A stretch of 64,000 nucleotides of DNA, from assembly GCA_020746875.1 (NCBI GenBank), contig JAGTJL010000002.1:2666001-2730000 (forward strand), given 5' to 3'. This DNA is from Rhexocercosporidium sp. MPI-PUGE-AT-0058 (Eukaryota > Ascomycota > Leotiomycetes > Helotiales). Numbering within the stretch: position 1 is the first letter of the stretch; the number at the start of each line of letters is the position of its first letter. The notes beneath the pieces are model-generated. The model was not told the origin of the DNA. It saw only the letters and a program-made list of their open reading frames with translations, and did not search any database. Of the stretch, positions 55,401-64,000 are shown in pieces. The translations under genes and the position numbers were made by a program.

Positions 55401-58400
55401 GGAGGATCAGCAAGTTTTCAGTGGTAGCGAAACTTTCTCCAGATTTCGCGATTGCTTGGAGCGCTTGCTGATAGATCAAGACTTCGGAAGACGATCATGA
55501 AAGCCCAAAGCACTCGCAGGCATCGTTCTGAGGGCGTGATGACCAATGAAATGCCCTTGAGTCCATAGACGGGACGTATCGTAACAAGATGCATGTATAC
55601 CGCCTCCTACTAAGTGTTTGATTTTCATCCAACACTCGAGACAGAATATTCTCGTCCAGTTGCCAGCAAAAGCACATCGTCTGTGGGTACTAATATGCAC
55701 AAAACTAACAATGGCATATTATCCAAATTGCTTGCTTTGTGCGGATCATGACTTGACAGGCTCTGGGCCAGCCTCGCCCCTCTGTGGGATCTGTGTGACG
55801 GCGAGGCTGTGAGGCATCGTGAGAGGTCGAGGGGTAGCCAATGAGGAACAGAAGCTCGCCTTTCCATGTTCTTGCATGGAGGGATGCTTTTACTGCGCTT
55901 AACATTCGAATCTGATTCGGCTACACCAAGGTCACCAACGAGAGCGGTCGGGACGCTGTGAGCCGTCCCAGGGGAAGACCTTCTGGTAACGAAGCTCCTC
56001 AAGTGGTAGCAGTATAGACAAAACCGTTTGGGAGGAGGTGTGGTAGCGAGGTGGTTTAGAGTCGTTTCTGTGACAGCTTTCCATGCGTTGAATCGGCCGG
56101 CTCAGAAGCCGAGACCACCCAATCTTGGAGCACAATTTTCTGTAGAATGGACGTACGAAAGCGAGCTGAAGCAGACCATAAGGTTGAAAAATCGCATCAT
56201 GAAAAGGCCAAGTTAGGACACCTGGAGCCGAAGATAGGGAGGCAGTCAGCCCACGAGAAATTGCCCAAGGCCGGGGGCGAAGTCGTGATTCTGGGTGAGC
56301 GGGCAGGGACGGGAGTGTGTGGGTGGCTGGACAGGGCCCAAGAGACGCAGGAGGAAGTTCTTGTCGGGTCCCTCGTGCATTTCTGTGCCGTGTCCCTCAG
56401 TCTGGACTCTGGTCTGTCTGCACCACCGAAGAAGTGCAGGGCGCTTTTTTGCTTTGATCGACCGCCTAAAATCGGCCAAGAGACGAGGAGAGAGGCGGGG
56501 AGGAAAGGGGAGGAGTTCTGACTTCTTCGCCTCCCAAACGCCCAACAAGAGCATCATGACTCACGAGAATACGTCGTAGTACAGTACTGCAGTGTGATCA
56601 AGGGGTTGATAGCATGAGCCTGACAGGACCCGGTTGCCGAGAATTCTAGCTTCAGGCACAGCAGGCACAGTGATGGATGGTAGCTCGGCTAGGTACCTAG
56701 GAGGCGAGCTAACAAAAGGTAAGAAAGATACTTGTCCCATTGCGGTTTTGGCACCAGAGAGCATGACACGATGCATATTGGTGGTAGTCAGTCTGGTAGA
56801 GCACGCGACTCTTCCATGTCTGGAGGTGCAGAGCGAGAAAACCAGCATGAAATCTAAAACAGGCACTACGAATGACCTCAAGACATATTCAAGTTCTTAG
56901 AGTTTCAGCGATACATGCCCGAGCTGCATCTAAGCCCATGGTGGTTGGGAAGGCTTACTGGTGCAGGAAGGACTTGGGAAAGGACAGTAATTAAGGACAG
57001 AAACTGCAAAAGCGTGCGATTTCTTGTCTCTTCTAGGTCAAGTAATGGCACAGACAGCACAGTTCGAAGGGTCCCTACTCTGCGTGATTCAGTGATCCTA
57101 CCGGTATCAACGTCATACCAGCTACAAGTTTTTCACCCACTCCCGTACTGCTCTTCAAGGGAGCGCTGCGCTATGAACTATGTACGATTCAGCACTTACT
57201 TCGTAGTTACTTAGATTAGGAACTAGACTGCAGAGCCGCCAAGCACATTCTGTTAACAGTTTTCAGCACTACTCGGTGACTGGCTGGAACCAGTGCAGTG
57301 GTACCAGCGAAGCTTTGAACTCCAGCCCCTCTCCCTCCAACATACAGGAGGCCTGACCTCGGGTTATAGGGTACTTCACCAGGATGATACGCAGAGCAAC
57401 AGTGACAACTCACGAATTTGGCCAGTAGGCCCGCTGATATACTTGTATTACTATCAGTCGAAGACTCTAAGCACAAACCAATACGTAGATTCAGCTCCCC
57501 CACAGTAGTCAAGGGTTAGGCTTCGATGGCTTTTGTCGCCTTTGTCGCCTTTGAACGTTGCCGACGCGAGCCTTTCTGATACAGCCCAAAGTGCCTACTT
57601 ACTTTGTGGGGTGGGTGGCTTCCTTCTTTTCTTTCCGAGTTGCCTCCACTTCCTTGCTTTCACTCTGTTCTCTTTGTGTCTTGGTCTTGCACCAAGGAGG
57701 AAACCACCCCACCATACTCGTAGCTCGACGTCCTGCCTGTCTGTCTCAAACAGGAGACCCAGACTCAGTTTTCACGACAGAGTTCCTGGGATCCACCCTC
57801 ACTCTCTGCTCTTGGGGACGCTCTGCAGAGGGGGCTACGGTAGGGTGCACACTTAATACCTCATCGTGGCCTGACGAGGTGACTCTGTCACTACCGTACC
57901 CTAGGTAGGTAAGGCCAGCTTCAGCCACAAGCTTCACCGTCTTTCCCACAAGCGAAGTGCCTAGATGAAGCGGGAAGCTGGGCAACTTCTCAGCATTTTC
58001 GACGGGTGATGCGTGATGGGTGACGAGTGCCTGGCTGTGCATTTAGCTACTGTACTGTGCAGTACAGTGCTGGACTGTTGCGAGTGCAAGTGTGGTTGGG
58101 AGCGAGGAAATAAGGTACGGGGTACTTTCCTATGATCGACCAAAGTCTTTTCGTTGGCTCGCGGCGGCCGCCAGACCCTCCGGGCCATGCCATGCCCTGC
58201 CACTCCAGGACAGTAGCTCGAGTAGGTAACGGATACTTACGGAGTACGGAGTAGGGACTGTAGTAGTGCCTTACTACTTACAGTACTCACACCCCTGGCA
58301 GGTGATCCAGGGCCGGGCCCAGCACATCCAGGTCCACGACCTCCAGTCCAGGACTGTCCAGGACTGTACCAGAGTAGGTATGGATTCCACTGATGCCCCG

Positions 58401-59379
58401 CTACTGCCCCACTATCGCTCCACTCCTGGCCCACTAAAGTTTGAACCCAGTGGATGTGATGCCGCGCTAACAGGACTTTCCCCCTCCGCTAACCAGCCTG
58501 GGCATGGCCTGGGTCGCTTCCAGCATCCTCGATTCTGCTTCAACTCCGAAGCCCATCATCGACTGGGCCCAACCCTCGCCGTCGCTGCCAATCATCATCC
58601 CTCGCAGGGACGTTGTCTTCCTCGTCCTCCTCCCACCCCACCCCACCCCCAGCAAAGAAGCAGAAAGAAAGAACAAGGGATCCATCTTCCCTCACTCATT
58701 CTTCTTCTCCCATGTCATGGACGCGATGCACTGGGGTCTGGTCTATACTTTGCCTTACCCTTGCTTGCCCTGCCTCCTCCGCCTGCCCGTGTCCCTCCCT
58801 CCTCTCTTCTCCACTCGCGTCCTGCCTCCTTGATGACCCACTACAGAAAGTTCCCGCAACTCATGCATGCCCTGCTCCTGCTTCTCCCTCCCTCCCAGTC
58901 CCTCTTCCCCAGTAATATCTCCTACATCTCCTACCCAGCCTGCGTATCTCTTGTGCTCGAACTCTCATTTATTATCTCACTCTCTCCCGTCTGGCGCGCG
59001 TTGGTACTCTCCCTCGCGACTCCCACTCCTCCATTGACCTCCATACACTCACTCAACCACAAGTTCAACAACCTTGTCACCCAATCGTCAACTTTTTTTC
59101 TTATTTACTACAGATGGCTTCTTGAAACTCCAACTTCCTCTCCACGGTCCCCTCCATTCTAGACTGTCGGATTAGTCCTCTAACCTTTGCATCACCGAAG
59201 TAGAATTCCAACTAAATCATCGGCTCCAACTCGGGACTTGGATTTTCCGGAAACTGTCATCTTGCGCGTAACAGGATCCGAGTCGCTGCAAACATATTTC
59301 AAGAAGAATATCTTACTTGAAAGGGGAGAGGGTGGGCGCGCGTCTCTAAATCAAAGGACTGCGTATACATATTTCGAAA
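55401..59379. other. Gene desert, right half, and long upstream region of the receptor gene
   Basis: About 4 kb without a supported gene. From about 56570 short palindromic and tandem motifs become frequent: GGTACCTAGGAGG near 56690, CTAGGTAGGTAAGG near 57900, TGTACTGTGCAGTACAGTGC at 58051..58070, TTACGGAGTACGGAGTAGGG near 58237 and a CCAGGACTGT tandem near 58348..58368. From about 58590 the sequence becomes C/T-rich, as expected near a fungal transcription start and 5' UTR. The receptor leader contains several upstream ATGs. Confidence 0.4.
58051..58070. repeat. Near-perfect palindrome in the receptor upstream region
   Basis: TGTACTGTGCAGTACAGTGC contains ACTGT-GC-AGTACAGT-like arms (CTGTACTG/CAGTACAG family) that recur nearby at 56579 and 58278. 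It may be a binding site for a dimeric regulator or simple low-complexity drift. Confidence 0.25.
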
Positions 59380-61045
59380 ATGTCGAATGCTACGAAACTT
59401 CCAGGGCAGGGACTGTGCCCAGCACCATTTCTACAAGCGGAACTCTTCCCAGTTACAGGTGGATGTAAGTTTCTATCCTTTTGGGACAATGTCAGATTCG
59501 ATGTCAGGACTGACCATTCGCTAGTTGTTGAAGGAAGGTTTTGTTCTGCTATACTGGGACCGACTTGTTGTTTACCATGTCCGCAGACTGAATGGCTATA
59601 CCCGGACAATTTCAAGACGGTTACCAATTCGGCCAGCTGGATAAATGTTGGCGGAATGGTTTGCTCTATGTTTCTCCTTCTTTCCTTTGCCTTTCTTCCT
59701 GTGGAAAAAACCCATCGCCATTACCTAAGTGTTTGTTTAGCGGTCGCTATTGTTATCATGCAGGTAAGCATACTGGAACATCTATGCATGACATTGCTGA
59801 CCAATGTTTCACAGCTTGGGTTCATCATTCCGTTAGGCGCAAAGCCAGAGGCATGCTTCAATGCCATCACTCCAAATGATATGGACAGTAGTATAACATG
59901 TGCTCTCTCGGGAGCAATGCTCCTCGCCGGAGGATGGTGTGCTGTGATGTGGATTTTCCTGAGAGCCCTGGCACTCCATCTCCAAATCTGCTGGCAAATC
60001 GTCATTGGGAAATCTTTCATGTGGGGAGCTCTCGCTGCGGGATGGGGAATTCCTGCAATCGCCTTGACAGTGGCTCTGGTCTTCAGTGGGGTGTCATTTC
60101 GATTCGGAGACACTTGCCATATCAACCACAAAAACAGTATGGCAGATTTCTGGATTCCTCTACTGGTCTTTGCAGCTATCACGGTCATCATCCAGTTCGG
60201 GACCTTCGGTTACTGCATCAAAGTGTATCTTGCATCGCTTCGGGACGACTCGAGTACTACAAACAGCTCAGGGGTAAGATCATTCAACAACAGTGTCAAG
60301 GGCACCATTTCGCCTCGCCAGGCTCTTCGTCGAGTTCGACGAGTCCTCGAACTGCAGTGGAGAGGAATCGCAATCGTTCTTCTCATCATCGCTGATGTCA
60401 TTTTCTTCGCCGTCGTCTTCGTCTTCATGGATGACCTTGAGGCGAGCACACTCAAGAACCCAATGAAGGCTGCCGATTGGTTAGGATGTTTGGCGAAGAC
60501 CAAGGGAAATAAGAACGCCTGCCTGGAGTTCGCCAGCAACCTGGTCATCAATGAAGCCACGGTCATGGCAGTTCTTGTGCTGCTATCTGTAAGTCATACC
60601 GGCACTTGACGACACACAATTCGCTAACAGTCCCTAGCTGAACGGAATTTGGTCTCTCCTCTTCCTCGGTCGCTACTCGATGTTCGTCGGCTGGTACGAA
60701 AAGGTCATGGGTAAAGTGAAGCCCAACAACGAATTCGTGAGCGCCGATGTTCGCGCTTTCAAAGATCCCAGCTCCTACGAGATGCTCAGTCGAGACCGAG
60801 ACGTAGGCAAGACACCTGAGCCTTTGGTCTCATATTCCACGACACCCCTCTCTCCTCCGGCCGCGAAGAAAGGACGAGAAACACCGGATTATTTCGGACG
60901 AGAAGCCCGATACAAACCCGACACACGCTCCTTCTCGAATCCCAAGCCTCCAGCCGCAAACGATGGCTGGGACACATCTCCTACCACCAGTCCCCGGCCG
61001 TATGTCTATCCGGGGATGGATCCTCTATCTATGAATAAGATCTGA
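59380..61045 (+). CDS. Seven-transmembrane receptor, Frizzled/secretin-like fungal GPCR
   Basis: Exons 59380..59464, 59525..59763, 59815..60588 and 60638..61045 give 501 residues. A short Cys-containing extracellular part (CPAPFLQAELFPVTGGC, FCSAILGPTCCLPCPQTEW) is followed by hydrophobic segments: NVGGMVCSMFLLLSFAFLPV, YLSVCLAVAIVIMQLGFIIP, CALSGAMLLAGGWCAVMWIF, WGALAAGWGIPAIALTVALV, FWIPLLVFAAITVIIQFGTF, GIAIVLLIIADVIFFAVVFV and NEATVMAVLVLLSLNGIW (seven). The cytosolic tail is Ser/Thr/Pro-rich (TTPLSPPAAKKGRETPDYFG). This matches the fungal GPCR group related to Frizzled/Smoothened and secretin receptors; ligands are unknown. Intron 59764..59814 (51 nt, GTAAGC...GCTGAC...CACAG) has no stop and would add 17 residues in the third membrane region if retained. 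Confidence 0.83.
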
Positions 61046-62553
61046 GACGCACCCACGTGCAACATATTCTGCTTTTGTTTTTTCACATCGTGCGTTTCAG
61101 CGTTTTTCACATTGTTTATAGTTACTTATGTTGCTTCTCGTGCAATATTCTCGGGGACATAGGCGCCCGGTGTATACATGGTTTGGGATGGGATGGTAGG
61201 GGTATAATGAAAAAGGAATGTTTATGGTTAGGGTTTCGATTATGAAGAAGGAAAGGAGTACGCCTGAACGGGTAGGCTTGGAGATGAGTGGCATCATCTG
61301 TTGAGCCAACATGGCAAGGGGATTGGGATTTCCAACACAGTTGTAAGAAGAGCCAGTTGTATAGGTTGTGTTGTGTCAGGTTGTATATGGACTAGAAAAG
61401 CTAGGCTAGAAGGGAGCAGATACCTGGAGGAACACCTACGGTAGGCTCATTGTATCTATGAACGAACGAGAAACGCTGCAATTGGGAGCACTGGTCTTAC
61501 AGGAGCTGCAATAAACCCACATTATATTTAAATCACTCTCTGCGGGTTCAATCCTTCGACTACTTTTTTCCTTCCAACTCTGTACCTCTTATACACCAAA
61601 TTTCGGCTACGCTTCCTCTACGAAAAGCAATTCTTTCACTAATCCTTTCTAGTTTCACCGAACACCTTCTAGTTCCACTACCAGCTCTCTCGGGTTTGCC
61701 CCCTCCCGCACTCCGGTAGCACAGAGCCAAACAGCGGGGAGGCAGGTCACTAAAACACACTGGGTCTGGGGTGCCGAGACTTCCGGCCCGAAGCGTAAAC
61801 GAGACCCCAACAACAACACTTCACACCGTAGGCGCTAGTATCAACCACATTTCATTAAGTATCGAAGTTGAAGGAACCCCCAATGCTATGGATCAACCAC
61901 CGACTCGAGTACAGGGGATTCCGCACAGTAGCTATAAAGCTGTACAGATCTTCCCCCGTGCTTCGATAAATCCCGTTCGGAGCCTTGGATGATAGGCTTC
62001 GTACGGATTCAGCCAGCTCACAGGATCCCTCGGGCTGGATTGGCTGGCCCCAAAACCCAGACGCACGAGTTGCGTCTGCATACCAAGTCACGGCTGATTG
62101 GACTCAGTGAGCATCGAGATGCATCTGCGCTCCTGCCGTGCTGCATTACGGGATGAGTTTTCAGCTTCTTGTGGGCATGAGGGATATGGGGGAGGAGAGG
62201 TGAGGTGAGGTAGCCTTATCAAGCAAGCTGTGCTTCTCGGTTTTTTTTTATATGGTTCTATCCCGTCATTGCCAGCCTTCTTCTTCAACGCCGTTTCTGC
62301 TTTTTAGATCGTGGTCTGCGGCTAACAACTGACTTGCTCCTCCGTTCGCACTCTGTTGGAAAGCTTTTCGGGCTTTGAACTTGCCTTCTCTTGCATGCTA
62401 ACCCCACTCTCTGAGTATCTTCGACTCGTCTCGAGCCTTGCGTTGTCGCATTTTCAGTTCGAGGGAAAGGAGAATAGGAGTCATCCTGTCGGTGCAACGA
62501 CCTGGCTATCGCTGGGAAGTGAGACTTGACGTCGAGCTGAAGGCGCTGCTGGC
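61046..62553. other. Intergenic region between the receptor and ankyrin genes
   Basis: 1.5 kb. No gene is supported. It includes a T-rich tract (TTTTTTTTTATATGG near 62240) and pyrimidine-rich sequence before the ankyrin start. Confidence 0.45.
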
Positions 62554-64000
62554 ATGATGGAAAGGACCGGCGAGAATACTGGAGTCAGAGACACACCAGC
62601 TATTCATATCATTGGTAAAGCGCACCCGGAGTTGGACAAGGAATTACTGTCTGCAGCGGGGAGAAAGGAGACGCATTCGCCTGAGATCGAAGATTTGTTG
62701 AAGCGAGGAGCTGATATCGACGTGCAAGACGAGCTCAATGGGAGAACACCATTGCACATTGCCTCACGTGGTGGAGACGAGATGTGGGAAGTTGTTGAAG
62801 CATTGCTCCGGTTTTGTCCAAACGTGGACATTCGGGATACCAATGACGAAGAAACAGCTTTAGGTATCGCTGCCACCCACGGTTTTGAGGTAATTGCGAG
62901 GATCCTGTTGAATAATGGGGCGGAGTATAACACGAGAGACAAGGCAGCTAAAAGAGCACCTTTGCATCTCGCGATCCGTAACGGACATCTCGGAGTCGTC
63001 CAGGCACTGCTCGAAGCATCGAAGCAGCGGCTTAAAGACAATAGGGAAGGTTTGAATCTCAATGCGACAGACAAATTTGGGAGGACTCCTCTTCATCTTA
63101 CTGTCAGCGACAAGGAGAAACTTGACATTGTGCAGGCTCTACTTGATGACTCGACCCAGCGGCCGAATCTCGACGTACAAGACGAAGACGAAAACACGCC
63201 CCTCCATATTGCTGCCACCAAGGGTTTCGAGGACGTTGCAAAGATGCTGGTAAGGAATGGAGCCCATCTTGGTATGCGAGACAAACTCAATAGCAGAACT
63301 CCATTGCATCTAGCTGTCCGCAATGGACATCTCGGGATTGTGCAGGCCCTGTTTGACTCAAGTCAACGACCGGTCCCCGACAAAAAAGGACTAGATATCA
63401 ACGCAAAAGATAGGTTTCTCCGAACAGCTCTGCACATTGCTGCCCAGGTTGGAAGCAACGATATCGCTGTAGCCTTATTAGGCCACCATCCTGGAGTGAT
63501 TGATAGAGACGAGGACGGAAACACGCCATTGCATCTTGCCGCCTGGTATAAGAATAGTGATGTCGTTGAAACTTTGTTGAATAACAGCCATTCAGGTGTC
63601 AACTTGAAAAATGAGAAGGAAGATACGCCGTTGCATTATGCTGTCAAGAATAGAGAGCAAGGTAAAGAAGCAGCAGTCAAAAAAATCATCAGGGCCCTGT
63701 TGAAAGCAGGAGCTCATATCGACTCTAAGAATAAGATCGACGAAGAAACACCATTGCATATCGCCGCTCGAAATGAATCTGAGGGTGCTGTCAGAGCTCT
63801 CCTAAATTACGACAAACCTGGGGATGTGGTCAGGGATGGCTCAAGTCAAAAAACAGCTGGCAGCAGCAAGCAGCCATCACCTGGTGAATTACCTCCAAGT
63901 ATCCAGGGACCGTCGGCCGATGTCAACATGAAAAACATACGGGGCTTCACTCCACTTCAAATTGCAATCCGCCATAAGAATGCCCCCATTGCTCGTTTGA
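62554..64000 (+). CDS. Ankyrin-repeat protein, 3' end outside window
   Basis: An uninterrupted frame from ATG 62554 (a second ATG follows at once) to the window end gives 482 residues with no stop. After about 55 residues of mixed sequence there are ten to eleven ankyrin repeats with the TPLHxAA core: RTPLHIASRGGDE, ETALGIAATHGFE, APLHLAIRNGHLG, RTPLHLTVSDKEK, NTPLHIAATKGFE, RTPLHLAVRNGHLG, RTALHIAAQVGSN, NTPLHLAAWYKNS, DTPLHYAVKNREQ, ETPLHIAARNESE and, after a Ser/Gly/Pro-rich break, FTPLQIAIRHKN. Two repeats (about residues 140-155 and 245-260) share near-identical AIRNGHLGVVQALL/AVRNGHLGIVQALF text, pointing to internal duplication. Such genes are common in fast-evolving fungal regions; no effector domain is visible in the part seen. 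Confidence 0.9.
   Translation, partial: MMERTGENTGVRDTPAIHIIGKAHPELDKELLSAAGRKETHSPEIEDLLKRGADIDVQDELNGRTPLHIASRGGDEMWEVVEALLRFCPNVDIRDTNDEETALGIAATHGFEVIARILLNNGAEYNTRDKAAKRAPLHLAIRNGHLGVVQALLEASKQRLKDNREGLNLNATDKFGRTPLHLTVSDKEKLDIVQALLDDSTQRPNLDVQDEDENTPLHIAATKGFEDVAKMLVRNGAHLGMRDKLNSRTPLHLAVRNGHLGIVQALFDSSQRPVPDKKGLDINAKDRFLRTALHIAAQVGSNDIAVALLGHHPGVIDRDEDGNTPLHLAAWYKNSDVVETLLNNSHSGVNLKNEKEDTPLHYAVKNREQGKEAAVKKIIRALLKAGAHIDSKNKIDEETPLHIAARNESEGAVRALLNYDKPGDVVRDGSSQKTAGSSKQPSPGELPPSIQGPSADVNMKNIRGFTPLQIAIRHKNAPIARL

Noticed and set aside
46144..59379. RIP-inactivated transposon filling the gene-poor right part
   Set aside because: By eye there is no strong AT bias or TA-dinucleotide excess, and no transposase, integrase or reverse transcriptase fragment was recognised. 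A RIP-index calculation and repeat search would settle it.
61540..61570. GGGTTCAATCC as a tRNA T-loop
   Set aside because: The flanking bases cannot form a five-pair T-stem and no acceptor or anticodon arm is nearby.
1..64000. CRISPR array or bacterial operon features
   Set aside because: No regularly spaced repeats are present, and the intron-rich genes are eukaryotic.

Overview
The window looks like nuclear DNA of a filamentous ascomycete (Pezizomycotina, possibly Leotiomycetes; the class is a guess from the feel of the proteins, not from a search). Genes use the standard code and have short 40-140 nt introns with GTRNGT donors, CTAAC/CTGAC-like branch sites and YAG acceptors. Coordinates of spliced genes were rebuilt by hand, checking that reading phase is kept across every junction.

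Layout. 1-46 kb is gene-dense housekeeping DNA: RFC2 3' end (+), PPE1 (-), a membrane alpha/beta-hydrolase-like protein (+), a 2EXR protein (-), a DUF1746/Dsc4-like membrane protein (+), RCL1 (-), a PWWP protein (-), BRR2 (-), a coiled-coil protein preceded by a short upstream ORF (+), cytosolic PheRS alpha subunit (+), the arginine-specific carbamoyl-phosphate synthase large subunit CPA2 (+), NPL4 (-), SEC66 (+), a small conserved-looking protein (+), ORC3 (-), a mitochondrial PPR-like protein (+), a degenerate tRNA-like locus (-) and a GPATCH11-like G-patch protein (+). 46-64 kb is gene-poor and accessory: a caspase-like (peptidase C14) protein, about 8 kb with no gene I can support, a seven-transmembrane Frizzled/secretin-like receptor, and a long ankyrin-repeat gene that runs off the right edge.

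The most unusual object is inside CPA2. One of its introns is 2,050 bp long (29267-31316) and carries, in the sense orientation, an apparently intact gene for a 373-residue GIY-YIG nuclease with two C-terminal C2H2 zinc fingers. The element brings its own spliceosomal splice sites and sits one nucleotide inside a conserved CPA2 exon, leaving a 1-nt exon between two introns (AG|A|GTAAGT). CPA2 can only be read if both introns are removed separately or recursively; skipping the single A gives an immediate stop. This resembles a homing-endonuclease element that uses the nuclear spliceosome instead of a self-splicing intron to stay phenotypically silent in an essential biosynthetic gene.

The other genes do not form a cluster or pathway; they are typical of a mixed eukaryotic chromosome arm going from a conserved block into a fast-evolving block.
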